DNA of 64,000 nt from Petaurus breviceps papuanus (lineage: Eukaryota; Chordata; Mammalia; Diprotodontia; Petauridae): assembly GCA_028583685.1 (NCBI GenBank), contig JAMXIF010000058.1:10495086-10559085 (forward strand). Direction: 5' to 3'. Numbering within the stretch: position 1 is the first letter of the stretch; each line of letters starts with the position of its first letter. The position numbers and the translations under genes were made by a program. The notes beneath the pieces are model-generated. The model was not told the origin of the DNA. It did no database searches and was given only the letters and a program-made list of their open reading frames with translations. This document shows positions 46,680-58,640 of the stretch, piece by piece.

Positions 46680-47545
46680 TATTTTATTTATTTCTATTTG
46701 TTCACTCTATGTTCATGTTGTATATACTTGTGCATGTACTCATCTTTTTTATTTTTTAATTTAAAAAAATTTTTAAAAAATTAATTTGTTTCCTTTTAGT
46801 TTACAGGATTCAATTTCACAATTCCTTGAGTTTCACATTTTGTCCCCCTCCTTCCCCTCCCCCCATGGCGGCATGTAGTTAAGTATAGGATATGTAAATA
46901 CTTTCACATTATACATTAGTCAGGTTATAAAGACTGATTGTATCAGATGGAATGAAAAATGGTAAAGAGGACATAAAACCAAACAAGAGAAGGAAAAAGA
47001 TCAGTTATTTTGCTTCTACCTGGATATAAACTCAGTTCTTTCTAGTTCTTTCTCTGGATGCACATATTTCTCTCCATCATGAGTCTTTTGGTATTGACTT
47101 ATATCACTGCATTGCTGAGAAGAGTCCAGTCTATCAAAGTTGGTCATCACACATACGTTGTGTCTGTAATTGTGTACAAATTTCTCCTGGTTCTACTCTT
47201 CTCATTCAGCATCAGTTTGTATAAGCCTCTCCAGGTAAATATGAAGACCATCTGCTCCTCGTTTCTTATAGTACAATAGTATTCCATAACATGCATATAC
47301 CACAACTTGTTCAGCCATTTCCCAATTGATGGGCACCCCCTTAATTTCCAATTCTTTGCTACCACAAAAAGAGCTGCTATAAACATTTTTATACATATGG
47401 GTCTTCCTACCACTTCTGTGATCTCTTTGGGATATATGTACTCATCTTCTTTAGAATGTAAGCATTTTGTGAGTAGGGATTGTTTCATCTTTGTTCTTTT
47501 ATCCCCAGTGCTTAGCACAGGGCCTGGCACCTTTTGTTGTTGAGT
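46680..47545 (+). mobile_element. L2 LINE 3' end split by an L1
   Basis: The L2 left part (46,680-46,746) and right part (47,436-47,545: gaatgtaagcattttgtgag, cccagtgcttagcacagggc) are separated by the L1 at 46,747-47,435. Confidence 0.7.
46747..47435 (-). mobile_element. L1 3' end with target-site duplication
   Basis: Antisense: 3' UTR (caatttcacaattccttgag, pyrimidine-rich tract, tatgtaaatactttcacatt), then ORF2 C-terminus, whose minus-strand frame at 47,147-47,548 includes NWKLRGCPSIGKWLNKL. Perfect 13-bp direct repeats atgtactcatctt at 46,734-46,746 and 47,436-47,448. 5'-truncated to about 690 bp. Confidence 0.9.
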
Positions 47546-48484
47546 CATTTTTCAGTCATTTTTAGTGTTTGACTCTTCAAGACCCCATTTTTTAAAATGC
47601 CTGTTCAAAGTGAATCAGCTCTAAAAAAAAGGTCTTATTTTATTGATATATAGAACAGTGGTACTTTGGGGATTGACATCTATTGCAAAGGGCTTCCTAC
47701 TAACAGCCATGTTAGGTTGATATTCTAGGTACTATTAATCATAATAAAGCTGAGGAAACAGTATTAAAGAAGTTAAATATATAGCCTACAGGTCACTTTT
47801 GAAAGACTATTATAGATATATTTATCAACATTATTGTCCTGGATCAGCTTTCTACATATGGGGTGTTACAAGGAAGCTTTGAGGATACCAGGGAAATAGA
47901 GCTGTGCTCCTGAATAGCAGATGGGTGGTGGCAGCTGCTCATTAGCGCTGGCACCACTGCATTCTCCTTTTTCTAACTCTAAGGGTTTCATTCCTTACAC
48001 ATCCCTGTAACCTGTTTCTTTGTCAGTTTCTCTTCTATGCCTATATTCTAAACAGTATAGACATTTTGCTATATATTCACTCTCTTGCTTATTGTGGTGA
48101 CATGGTATTTGGTAAAGGAGATGGGTTGCAAATCCAATTGGTAAGAATTTTGTTTTTAAGACAAAAATAAGGTGTGAAATATAAGTTGTTCACTAAGGAA
48201 AAAAGAGGGATTTGACATGGGACAGATATGGTAGGAGAATGATGGGCACAGCAGATTAGAATAAGAAATAGAGAAGGAAGCCATAGCTTTCTCTTTCTCC
48301 TCTTCCTATTGCTTTCTCTCAGTAAGATTTGATGGGATTAAACTGGGTCATTTCTTTTGGCAGGACATCCAGGCAAATTTGTTCAGTCCTCTCAGACTTC
48401 ATTTGGCTCAGTAGTAGAAATACTAAGAGTAAATAGCTTATCCTCATCTCTCTCCATTTGCCATATGCTGACTGAAAATGGCAT
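47546..48484. other. No exon or clear repeat recognised
   Basis: AT-rich intron sequence with no assignable repeat. Confidence 0.4.
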
Positions 48485-49115
48485 ATTGTATATTTTTTAA
48501 AAATAAATTTTGTTGATATCTTTTGTTTTTACATTGCCAAATTTTTCTCCTGTATCTCTCTCCCTGAGTTTTTACATTTAACAAATTTTTTTATACTTGA
48601 AACAGTTTCTTTACTGCAACTTTTGGGAACTACTGGTTGAGAAACTCCTAGTTAGAAAGGGCATAATAAGTAAAAGTAATAACTCCAAACTCATGGCATT
48701 GTTGATTTGCAAATTCAAAGAATTCGAGTTGGAAGTACCTTAGAGTTAATTTAGTCCAATCTCCTGACCAGTGCCAAAACGCTTTTTTGTAGAATCTTCC
48801 ACTCGAACTTTTATGAGCTCTGTAATGGTGGTATGTTTTGGCTTTGGAGAGTTGGAGCAAGTATGGACTTTATAATTACAGAAATGTAGTGGATTAGAGA
48901 ATAGGTTGAATCAGTTGTGGAATTTTAGAGTTGGAGGTGGTTTTAGAGGACATTTTGTCCCTCATATCTTCACTGTGTATCTGAGCTCTGTCTTATTTTT
49001 TAAATTGAAGTTTTGTTGATAACCTTTTATTTTTACATCATACTCATTTCCAGATATCCTCCTCTTTCTTTTTTAACAAAGAAAAACAGTTAAGCAAAAT
49101 CAGTTAACTTAGTGA
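48485..49115 (-). mobile_element. Old L1 3' UTR scraps and a CR1-like fragment
   Basis: 48,485-48,600 and 48,990-49,115 both read as complements of an older L1 3' end (attttgttgatatcttttg; gttttgttgataacctttt). 48,695-48,800 contains gagttggaagtaccttagag and tagtccaatctcctgacc, resembling antisense CR1/L3. All are very diverged. Confidence 0.4.
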
Positions 49116-49274
49116 CTAGGTCTTTTTTATAGGATATGCAGCATTTTATGGCCGTAGACCCTCACTTTTCTAAGAAACGGAAGGAGTTAACATTTCTTCC
49201 TTTTTTTTCCAGGGTCAAGTTTGGGCATTGTAATAATACAACATTCTGCTTTGTTGCAGTGTTGTTTATGATTT

Positions 49275-49475
49275 TAGAGTCATTGAATTCAAATTAGTTG
49301 GAGATACTATCTGTGTATAGTCCTGGGAAGTCACTTACCTGCTATTTGCCTCAGTTTTCTCATCTGTAAAATGGTGCTAGTAATAACCATCAGGGTTGTT
49401 ATGAGCTTAAAAAGATAATTAAAGCACTTTCCAAACCTTATAGTACTTCGAGAAATGCTAGTGGTGATGATGATG
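49275..49475 (+). repeat. MIR SINE
   Basis: Order: gggaagtcacttacctgc, ttttctcatctgtaaaatgg, gggttgttatgagctta, attaaagcactttccaaacc. Confidence 0.75.
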
Positions 49476-49485
49476 ATTTTTTGTA

Positions 49486-51095
49486 CAATTAATCCTCAAC
49501 TTCCATGTGTTCCTAAAAAACATGCTAACGTAAAAAACCACAAAAGTTGGTACATTGAACCTCTATGAAATAGGGGGTTAGTTCCCATGACTATCAAAGT
49601 CTGTAATCTTTCTCTAGAGATTAATAAAAATAGATTTTTCCTTAATATTTTATTTTTTCAATTGCATGTAAAAACAACTTTTAACATTTGTTTTTTAAAA
49701 TTTTGAGTTCCAAGGTCTATCCCTTCCTCCTTCTCCTCCTCCTCATTGAGAAGGCAGTTTGTTAAAGGTTATACATGTGCAGTCATGCAAAACATATTTC
49801 CATATTAGTCATGTTGTGAAAGAAAACACAGACCAAAAAAAGAAAACCCAAGAAAGATAGTTTTAAAAAAAAAAAAAGTATTCCTTGATCTGCATTCAGG
49901 TTCCATTAGTTCTTTCACTGGACATGGATAGCATTTGTCATCATAAGTCCTTTGGAATTATCTTGGATCATTGTATTGCTGAGAATAGCTAAGTCATTCA
50001 CAGTTGATCTTCTTGCAGTCGTACAATCTTCTCCTGGTTCTGTTCACTTTACTTTGCATGAGTTCATATAGGTCTTTCCAAGTTTTTCTGAGAGTATCCT
50101 GCTTATAATTTTTTATAGCACAACAGTATTCCATTGTAGTCACATACCACAGCTTGTTCAACTGTACCCCAGTTGATGGCTATGCCTTCAATTTCCAATT
50201 CTTTGCCACCACAAAAAGAGTTGCTGTAAGTATTTTTGTACATATAGGTCCTTTTCCTTTTTGTTTTTTATGTCTTTGGAATATAGACCTAGTAGTGGTA
50301 TTGCTGGGTCAAAGGGTATGTACAATGTTATAGCCCATTGGGCATAGTTCCAAATTGCTCTCCAAATGGTTCACAACTCCATCAAAAGTGCATTAGTGTT
50401 TCAGTTTTCCCACATTACCTCCAAGAGAAAATTTACTTTTCTGCATACATTTCTTTATAACAAAATATTAATCCTGTTAATATGCACTGTTCCTAAAATG
50501 AAGACCATGAAAAAACTCATAAAATGCAGAGGAGAGGAGAGACAACACCGCATGAAACAGAGAAAGGCAAGGGCGGTGATGTCAGAAGAACCCCTAGGTA
50601 AAATAAAAGAAAGGAGGAACCTGCCATCTCTAATCTTCCTTTTGACTCTGTAGTTGAACTGCTCTCTGATAAAAAGCACATGCCTTGGGGTGAATCCCCA
50701 GCCCCTAGTCCAAGTTTGAACTCCCACTCAGGGTGACTTGGCCTGGCCAAGACTGGCTCAATTCTGCTATCTGTGGGCCAGAAAGTGGGCGGGGATTAAG
50801 GGTGGGAATTGACTACCATCTCGTTTACCCACAAACTTTGCCATTTTTTTTTTTCAGTTCTCTCATCATGTACTTGAAAGGTTACTTTATTTCCTGGAGT
50901 GGATTCACAAACACTTCTATGAATACTTTTCTGCTTTTTTGTGGATATAAACTTGGGCATTGTACTTCTCATGTTTTTTTCTTTCTTTACTGTGCATAGC
51001 CCTCAAACAGAAAAGTGAAAATGAGGTTACTAACAAAATCACCGGAATGCTTGAAGTTGCAAAAGTCAAATGCACGAATGTGGAGGATTTGACTG
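49486..51095. mobile_element. pogo/Tigger-like DNA transposon split by an L1
   Basis: The left end caattaatcctcaac and the complement of the right end cagtcaaatcctccac are related inverted termini, each flanked by TA (49,484-49,485; 51,096-51,097). CAG-type ends plus TA duplications suit the pogo/Tigger/Kanga group. The left arm ends near 49,622; after the L1 the right arm runs 50,430-51,095. No transposase frame was recognised, so it is probably non-autonomous or decayed. The terminal match is imperfect. Confidence 0.5.
49625..50429 (-). mobile_element. L1 3' end
   Basis: Antisense L1: 3' UTR (ttttgagttccaaggtctat, ttatacatgtgcagtcatgc), then ORF2 C-terminal sequence (acagcttgttcaactgtacc, ccaccacaaaaagagttgct) up to about 50,430. 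It sits inside the DNA transposon at 49,486-51,095. Confidence 0.85.
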
Positions 51096-51128
51096 TATTT
51101 TTTTCCGACTTTTGAGAGCTTTATTTAC

Positions 51129-51201
51129 CTGCCTTCCTTCCCCTTCTCTTCCTTCCCCTCCCTTCCTTCCTTCCTTCCTTCCTTCCTTCCTTCCTTCCTT
51201 C
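51129..51201 (+). repeat. CCTT tetranucleotide microsatellite
   Basis: Imperfect at the left, with about ten clean CCTT units at the right. Reverse-complement composition of the GGAA tract at 3.3 kb. Confidence 0.92.
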
Positions 51202-51234
51202 TTTCCTCTTGCCATCAGGCACCTTGTATACTAC

Positions 51235-51365
51235 CCCAAGGCACTGAGAAGCTAAGTGGCTTGTCTAGGCTCACATAGTGATCATGTGTTGGAGGTGGAT
51301 TTGAAACTCCATCTTCCTAACTCCAAGGTCTGCTCTCTGCTTGTTCTGCCATGTTGCTCTTATTC
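51235..51365 (+). repeat. MIR-class 3' fragment
   Basis: agctaagtggcttgtctag, then ggaggtggatttgaaactc and ccaaggtctgctctctgctt. Confidence 0.6.
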
Positions 51366-51880
51366 TGCTTACTTCCCATATTTCTCTGAATGAGGCAATT
51401 ATTTGTCATTTCTTGTAGTGCAGTCATTTTCTATTACATTCCCACACCAGTTTGTTCAGTTATTCCCTAGTTGGAGTGTGTCTATTTTGTTTCCCTTTTG
51501 CTACCACCAAAAGTGCTGCTATGAATATTTTGGTATTTATGGGACTTTTCTGTCTTTGATCTTCTTAGGGAATATGTGTAACAGGGAGCTCAGTCAGTTT
51601 TTGCATAGTTTAGTGACTTTTCTTTGAATAATTCCAAATTGTTTCTTTAATACTGGTGCTTAGATCAATTCATATTTACATTAGCAATGTATTGGTATGT
51701 CTGTCTGCAGCCCTTCTAACATTGATAAATTATGTTTTTTGTCATCTTTGTTAATTTGCTGAGTGTAAGATAAAAGTCATTTAGATTTGAATTTCCCTTA
51801 TTTAGTGATTTAGAGAAATCTTTCATAAATGTATTGATCGTTTTTAATTCTTTTGAAAATTGTTAGTATTCTTTGACCAT
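51366..51880 (-). mobile_element. Old L1 ORF2 C-terminal fragment
   Basis: Antisense L1: accagtttgttcagttattc, ctaccaccaaaagtgctgct, then diverged ORF2 to about 51,880. More decayed than the copies at 38, 46 and 49 kb. Confidence 0.7.
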
Positions 51881-52310
51881 TTGTTACTTACTGTGTAACC
51901 TCTTAAATTCTTCAGGTCACTGTTTTCTCCACATTAAAATGGAGTTAATTTATGCCATGTCTATCTCTGTAAGTTGTTGCAAACATCAAATGAGAAAATA
52001 TACATAAAGCACTTTGCAAACTAAAAAGCACTAGGTAAATGGTAATATTTTTACTTTCTCGTGCAGAACTCCTAATTTATATATCCCACCTAAAACTACT
52101 GTCCTAGCTGTTAACTCAGTGAAGATGAACATGGGTAGACATTACAATGCACAGAGTGGTTGACCTGAGGTCAGGTAGATTTGAGTTCAGATGTGACCTT
52201 AGGCATTTACTGTGTGACCCTGGGCAAGTCATTAAATCTCTATTTGCCTTAGTTTCCTCAACTGTAAAATGGGGATAATAACAGCACCTACTTAATAAAT
52301 GATTGTTTCC
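51881..52310 (+). repeat. Two MIR-class SINEs
   Basis: 51,881-52,045 holds tcaaatgagaaaatatacat and aaagcactttgcaaact. 52,145-52,310 holds gtgtgaccctgggcaagtca and ctcaactgtaaaatggggat. Confidence 0.7.
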
Positions 52311-52859
52311 TTATTGTCTGGGTGGATGTTTTAAATAGTGAGAGGGATTTCAGATTTATATTATTCATCTTTGGTTCCCAGAATGATGTCCGTCTTGGTC
52401 TTCTGCTTTTTCTTTTCTCCTCTTCTTGCCCTCTTTCTTTGTAAATAAAAATGAATAGCTGCTTAGATAACCCCTAATTATGCCTTTGTGATTTTAAGCA
52501 ATTCCTTCTGCCATTGGAACTCTAAATCCAGTCTTAAGGTAGGGCCTCCTGCTGTCATATCATTTTCCTGTCTTCTTCAGATCTGAGTCTTTGTTCATGC
52601 TCCTGGATGTCTGTCTGAGTCTTTGGCCTTGGGGCTAATATATCGCTTTTTGTATAGCAGGTTGGCAGCAAATATTTATTGGTATATTAAATTATAATCC
52701 ATGAATACATTACTGTTTGTTGGATTATGGCTCAGTGAATTTCATCTGTTGTAACAGCCTTGCTGCCATCTGGAAAGAAGCTGCTTTTTTCTCTAGTCTA
52801 TTTAACCAGTGGGTTATTACAGATATTATGTTGATAGTATAATTTTAATGTGATAGGCA

Positions 52860-53040
52860 GAGTGGTATAAGGGCAGAGATGGGTTTGAAATCAGGAAGAT
52901 GAGAGTTCAGATCTAATCTTGGACACCTGCTTATCATTTAATCTGTCTGTGCCCCAGGCATCTCTTTAGGATTATAAATTGCCCTCCACCTGTTGGAAGG
53001 GGGGGTTTCCTGTACCAATGAAATCACATATCTAACCCTT
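52860..53040 (+). repeat. tRNA-SINE with ataaattgccc tail
   Basis: Diverged member of the family at 21,755: gtgccccaggcatctcttta, gattataaattgccctcc, and gtaccaatgaaatcacatat at the 3' end. Confidence 0.65.
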
Positions 53041-53104
53041 CCCCCCAAAAAACTTTAAAAGAGAAAATTAAGCCCCTCAAATGTTTCTCTTTAAAAATAA
53101 TAGT

Positions 53105-53270
53105 AGAAAAAGGACTCTGCCTGGGAGTAGGAAGACTTAAGGTCAATTATTGGCTTTGCTACTAGTAAACAGTTTCTCAGACAATAATCTTTATGAACTT
53201 CAATTTTATTTTGACAGTTAAGTTAGAGGAATGAACTAGCACAGGATTTTAATGTCCTTTTCGGCTTTAA
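53105..53270 (+). repeat. MIR-class fragment (weak)
   Basis: ggagtaggaagacttaaggt and gaacttcaattttattttg occupy MIR-like positions. Strongly diverged. Confidence 0.35.
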
Positions 53271-55690
53271 AATTTGATTCAAAAATTGGGACAATAATTG
53301 TGTAAAGCAGAATGAAATTGTGGGAGCCAGTAGCTTTGCATCTCTGCACTGTTAGAGTGCAGACCAGCGTACTGAAGAAGTGGGGAATTGTGCTTTGGAG
53401 TGCCATGCCCTTTTTTATTTTAGATGAATGCTGTTTCTCAAAGTTAGGCAAGGCCCTTGCTTTTTGAGGCCAGCTGCCTGCCTAAAGGAAATGTGTAGTT
53501 GGCGGGCATCCTGGGAAAAACCTCCTGGGCCACATATCTTAACCTCTTTCAGGATTGCCCATTTCTTGTCTAGATAAATTTTAAATTCTCAAGGGATGGT
53601 GCTTCCCTGTGGAGATGACTACTGACTGCCAGGAAGCCTTTTCCTGATGCATTCTAAAACCTATCTTCTCCCTCTTCTGACCCCCCCCTTCCCATTTAGT
53701 TTCACTCCTTTATTTTTTATTCATCTTTTTTACTTGCTCTTTTCCTAGTCAACATTTAATTCATTACTGTGTCTAGCACCTCATCACACTGTTGTTTTTT
53801 TTTCCTGACCTCTAATAACACCTTCCCTATCCCCCCCAACCTAATTTCTGTGACTGACTTTGAACTCAATGACCTAATAAAAATCTTGCTTGTTTCTAGT
53901 CTTGGCACAGTGCCTTAATTCATATGGCTCCATTATGGGAGGAACTAGCTTCCAAATTGCATTGTAGACATTTTTTGGTTCACTGTCTCTGTGATATCTT
54001 TAATTTGTAGTGGTTTTCATGGTTCCTTTCTTCCATGATATGGTTTTTGTTTTTTTTAATGTAGTGTTTCGGTCAAAGAACTCTTTTGTTTCTAAAAACT
54101 TACCTTATTTCTTGGCATTGTCATCCTTCCTGATACTTTTAGATTTCATTTGTATCATTATTTCCTTCTTCCTCATGACTTCCTTCTGAACACTTATTAA
54201 AAATAAGTAGTTTTAAACTAGCCCTCTATCCTTCAGGACCCTCTTGGCCTTTGCTTTTAGCTTTCTGAGTTGTCAGTTGGTTTGCTTTACTGCTTAGCAT
54301 CTCAACCTCTAATCCTGTATACTCTGATAAACAGTTTCTCATCACTCTTTCTTTTGATTCAGCTTGGGCTGCCATGCTGTTTTTTATCTGCATTCTCTCT
54401 TTTCACATCACTTTTAAGTGTCTGCTTTATTCACATTCTTTTGACTGTGACTCCCTATTTAGCAGATACTTTATGTATTTAGGCTAGCTGCCCTTGTGGA
54501 CCTTAAAGAGGGCAGCCTCAGGTTTTATAGACGCTAATTGGATGGCATTTGAAATTGAGAGGAAAAATTAGCCTGTTTAAACCTGTTAGGGGACACTGTC
54601 CCTACAACTAGAACATTAACTTTTTTTTATTTCAATAAAGCTAGTGTTTGTGTGGTTAGCTGTGGAAGAACAAAGTTACCAAATGTCTGGTATTAGGTTG
54701 TTGGAGACTTGTAACAATTAAGTAATTTATCATAACCTAAAGAACATTGTCTCTGAGGTTTTCTTTCTTCTGGATAGCATTTTAGTGTCTGCCTGGTGTG
54801 TGCTTTAAATGTAATATAATGTTGTCTAGTCAACATCCTTTGGTTTTGGACATCCCCATTGGCTTTTGTAAATTATCAGATGTACCCTGAAACTAGGTCC
54901 TTCGAATTGTATCACTTCTCATTCATCACTTACTGGCACAGCTGAGAAGTTTGTCCTTCATAACCTTGAGCAGACTGACTCAATGGGACAGCTAGGTTTC
55001 ATAGACATACATCTGTATTAGGTAGGGCAAGCTGGTTTTCCAGGGTACATGATTTTCCTGTTGGTTAAATTGGTTAAAAAAATTGCCATATGAGATGCTC
55101 TCTATGTGCTATAAATTAGCAAGAATAATTACTGCAGCTATGAAAGCTTGAAGCATGAATTGCTAAAACTTTGATAGTGGGATTGTTCTGGGACAGTCGT
55201 TTGTCCAATTCAGTGATACTTTTCTGAAATTAGTGTCCTCTCTAGGTTAATGTCAAAACATCTCATGACTATTATCAAAAGGGCTAATGAATATATGGGG
55301 AGATATTTTAGAGAGGAGAAAAATAACTTGTCCAGGTAGCCAACTCAGATATAGCCTGGGGATCACACAGATTTGTAAGGCTTTCTCCTCATGTTTAAAA
55401 GCTGAAAAAGCCAGTCTTCCCCGCCCCACTCCTCCCTCCTACCCAGGTAGTTGGTATCTGTTTTAGAATGAAAGTCAGAGGTGCTGTAGCTTAGCAGTGC
55501 TTAGCAGGAAGGCATCTATCTACCTGGTCAAGTGAAATTTGTATGCAATGGCAGTGGTAGCTCCTTGAGGCACTGCCTTTGCCTTTTTTTAGCGCAGTCC
55601 CTGGCATGTAGTAACTGCTTAATAAATTCATGTTGATTGACTGATTGTAGAAGACTCTGCAGGAACCCGAATTGCAAAGACCTCTGATGC
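53271..55690. other. Repeat-poor intron stretch
   Basis: About 2.4 kb. A weak L2-like block may lie at 53,630-53,800 and an L2-type terminus at 55,560-55,650 (gtagtaactgcttaataaat). No exon recognised. Confidence 0.4.
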
Positions 55691-55910
55691 CCTTGAAAGT
55701 GATAACTGTTCATGCCCTTTGATCTAGCTATACCACTGCTGAGTCTATACTCAAAAGAGATTAAAGAAAGAGGAAAAGGTCCTTTATGTGCAGAAATATT
55801 TATAGTGGCTTCTTTATGTGATGGCAAAAAACCCTGGAAACTAAGAGGATGTCCACCAATGGAGAAATGGTTTAAGTATGCTGTGGTGATGGAGAATGAA
55901 TGAATGATGG
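55691..55910 (+). mobile_element. L1 ORF2 C-terminal fragment
   Basis: The frame at 55,712-55,903 reads MPFDLAIPLLSLYSKEI and then KPWKLRGCPPMEKWFK, the L1 ORF2 C-terminal region. Isolated, both ends lost. Confidence 0.8.
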
Positions 55911-56095
55911 TGTACTATTGTGCTTTAAATCTGGCCTCACACACTTACTGGCTATGTGACCCTGGTCAAATCACTCAGTCTCTATCTTTTTTAGTTACCT
56001 CAACTGTAAAATAGGCATAATGAATTGTTGTGAGGACCAAATGAGATAATTATTTGTAAATGGTGCTTAGCATAGTTCCTGGCACCATAGTAGGA
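55911..56095 (+). repeat. MIR-class SINE
   Basis: ctggctatgtgaccctggtc, acctcaactgtaaaatagg, gttgtgaggaccaaatgaga. Confidence 0.7.
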
Positions 56096-56290
56096 TCTAG
56101 GGGGCCATCTTTAGTTGTTCTGATCAGTAGCTTGCCGCTGGACCCACATGGCTCCAGAGGAGAAAGTAAGGCTGGTGACCTTGCACAGTCCTCCCCCACT
56201 TAAGTACAATTCACTTGCAAGTTATGGCATCACCTTCCTGATGTCATGGTCCTTTTCGAGAAAGAAGGACATACAAGGACAAGTAGGCTC
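56096..56290 (+). repeat. Marsupial retroposon tail (cttttcgagaaagaagga type)
   Basis: gaccttgcacagtcctcccc, cacttgcaagttatggcatc, and gtccttttcgagaaagaag resemble a dispersed marsupial repeat that I know from memory but cannot classify. Confidence 0.4.
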
Positions 56291-56539
56291 TAAATGCTAG
56301 TTGTTATTACTAAAACCACTTCACATTTATGTGTGTCGATTTGGAGTTTGCTAGAAGAAGGAGAGCACTCAAAGATAACTGGTGCACTGGAAAGAGAACT
56401 AAATTTGGCATAAGTAGGCCAAACTTTTAGGATTGGGTTGACATGAGTGTGCATGATAAGGCAAAGGGATAAATAAATATTGTGGCAGAATTCAGGAGAT
56501 GTCAGGAAATAGGATCAAGAGTGCAAGTTAGAGAGTCTT

Positions 56540-56810
56540 TTCCATTCAAAAACCTTTAGTGGTTTTCCCTTTCCTCCTAAATAAAATATGATCTCCTGAT
56601 TCTGGCATTCAAGATCTTTTGTAGCCTGGTCATAATTCACATTACCCTTCTTCACATCCTCTTATTGCTTCCAAATTGGTATAGCCACTCTTTCCTGTTC
56701 TTTTCCTTTTCTTTCCCATCACTGTGCATTATTTACTCCTACTGTCTCCCATGCCTGAAGTGGACCTCTTCTCTTTCTTTTTGGCTCATCTCCATTATAT
56801 TTATAAATAT
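56540..56810 (+). mobile_element. L2 LINE 3' region
   Basis: aaaacctttagtggttttcc, aaatatgatctcctgattc, cattcaagatcttttgtagc, ctcccatgcctgaagtgg in L2 order, lying 190 bp before SND1 exon 2. Confidence 0.6.
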
Positions 56811-56995
56811 AACTGACATGTTTTAGCTATATTGTTGCAACCATTTTCATAGCAGTGGAGGTATCCCTGACTCGCATCCCATTTTGTAGAAATGCTTTTT
56901 CTGGTCTGTAATCTTGTATACATATTTTTCCTAGAGATTAATTCTATTGTCTCAGATTTAGACTTTTTAATTTATCTTTTATTTTCCTCTCATAG

Positions 56996-57145
56996 GTCCT
57001 CTCAGGATGTGCTATCATTGTCCGAGGACAGCCACGTGGTGGGCCTCCTCCTGAGAGGCAGATCAACCTCAGCAACATTCGTGCTGGGAACCTGGCTCGA
57101 CGGGCTGCAGCAGGACAGCCAGATGCCAAGGATACACCAGATGAG
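56996..57145 (+). CDS. SND1: SND1 coding exon 2
   Basis: This 150-nt exon has 50 codons, phase 0 at both ends. It begins [16 protein letters not shown], continues through [18 protein letters not shown] and ends [10 protein letters not shown]. It matches human SND1 residues 27-76 almost exactly; the clear difference is G for T just before QPDAK. This is the start of the first staphylococcal-nuclease-like domain. The acceptor is a pyrimidine-rich tract ending in tcatag at 56,995, and the donor is gtaggt at 57,146. It joins directly to the final ATG codon of exon 1 to give the family sequence KMVLSG. The frame is intact and there is no sign of pseudogenisation, so this is the real locus and not a retrocopy. 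I found no later SND1 exon before the window ends. Confidence 0.97.
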
Positions 57146-57559
57146 GTAGGTGATTTCCTGTTTTCTGGATTCTCCACATAGGTAAGTGGACATGAGGTAG
57201 ATGCATATCTTGGTCACTGTCACTTTTATAATTGTTTGACTCCTTTGCAAAATTTCTGTGTCTTAGCGCCAATGGTAAGGCATTTCTCTTTAATTCCATT
57301 GATTTAGTTGGTTATTCATTCTTTGCCTATGGAACAGGGGTGTCAGTAGGTCTTGAACCTTTTCATTTACCCTTCTAGACAGATTTAGTGCTTCTCCAGG
57401 GTTTTTCCACTTTTAAAAAATACATAATTCTCTACTTTTGGCACTGCTAGGCTAGGCTTTCCTAATCTTTGTAGACCACCAATGATTATAGAAATCTGAA
57501 AACTATCTTGGGTTCCCTTTCATTCTTTTGAAAGTCCCAGGTTCTTTTTAGTTCTTATC

Positions 57560-58640
57560 CTCGCCATTCTCTTTTAAAAATGAAGAAACAAACTTTATGT
57601 ATGCTTTTTGTTTTTAGAATACATTCATTTCTGAATAGATCCTTCCCACCTTCCCTATCCAGTGAGTCTTCCCTTGTACCAAAGATTTAAAAAAGGACAA
57701 TTCAACAAAACTAGCTACCATTTGACCGTATTTGACAGCATATGCAACATTCCATCCTTTCTAGCCCTCCATCTCTCCATTGAAAGGAGGGATATGCATT
57801 TTCTCATCTATAGTCTAGGGCCAATCTTGGTCATTATAATTAATGTACTTTGTTTAGTTTTGTTTTCATGTTCTACAGCTTGTTTAGGGCATTTCTCAGG
57901 CAGTGGTCATGGACATTGTTTCAAATTCTTTGTTACCAAAAAAGTTTAGCTATGAATGTTTTTTATACATATTGCAAACTTTCTGTCTTTGCCTTTGTTA
58001 AGGTTTCTTCCTAGCAATAAGACCTCTGTCAAAGGGTGTGGACATTTTAGTCACGTTGGGGAAGTAGGGACATAATTCCAAGTTGTTTTCCTAGGATATT
58101 TAGATCATTTACAATTCTATCTGCATGTATTAGTGTGCTTTCTTTCTTACATTCCATCTGACATAGATTGTTCTTTTGTCATCTTTGCCAGTTTACTAAA
58201 TTTGAAGTGAAATTTCAGTCTTTCATGTATTTGTTAATTGTTTGCACTTCTTTTGAGAACTGTCTCTTCATATCCCTCGACCACTTAGGTATTGGGGAAT
58301 GGCTTTTAGTCTTTTTCATATGTGTGTGTGTGTGTATGTGTGTGTGTATATATATGTATATATGTGTGTGTGTCTCTATATATGTATATATGTGTGTATA
58401 TATATAAATTTTCTCTTGCCTTGCATAATGAACAGAAATATTTGAGCAAAGCTAGTATCCCTTCTTGTCCTAGCCGAAGTGATTTTGTTTGTGGAAGAGA
58501 TTTCCAATTTCATGTTATTGCAATTGTGCATTTTATCTTTTGTGATCTATATCCCTTATTTGCTTACAACTTTTCCCCTTAGTCATACTTGTGAAAGGTG
58601 CCTCTATTCAGTTTCCTTTAATTTTTTGTTATCACTTTCT
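57560..58640 (-). mobile_element. Old L1 3' region
   Basis: Antisense: an older 3' UTR (accaaagatttaaaaaagg, ttcaacaaaactagctacc) and then decayed ORF2 (caaagggtgtggacatttta, catctttgccagtttactaa). A TG/TATG tract at 58,319-58,405 lies inside it. Confidence 0.65.
58319..58405 (+). repeat. TG/TATG microsatellite
   Basis: Alternating TG and TATATG units, imperfect, within the old L1. Confidence 0.92.

Larger units (their letters stand above)
18662..56995 (+). other. SND1: SND1 intron 1
   Basis: A 38.3-kb GT-AG intron between the two recognised exons, phase 0. A very long first intron is also what I recall for mammalian SND1. It is largely filled with L2, L1/HAL1, MIR-class and tRNA SINEs in both orientations. 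Segments with no recognised repeat lie mainly at 18,726-19,374, 19,991-21,300, 24,421-26,224 and 29,937-32,100. No second gene was recognised inside it. Confidence 0.93.

Noticed and set aside
55712-55903. 63-codon frame with WKLRGCP as a host exon
   Set aside because: Matches the L1 ORF2 C-terminus and recurs on the other strand at 47,147-47,548.
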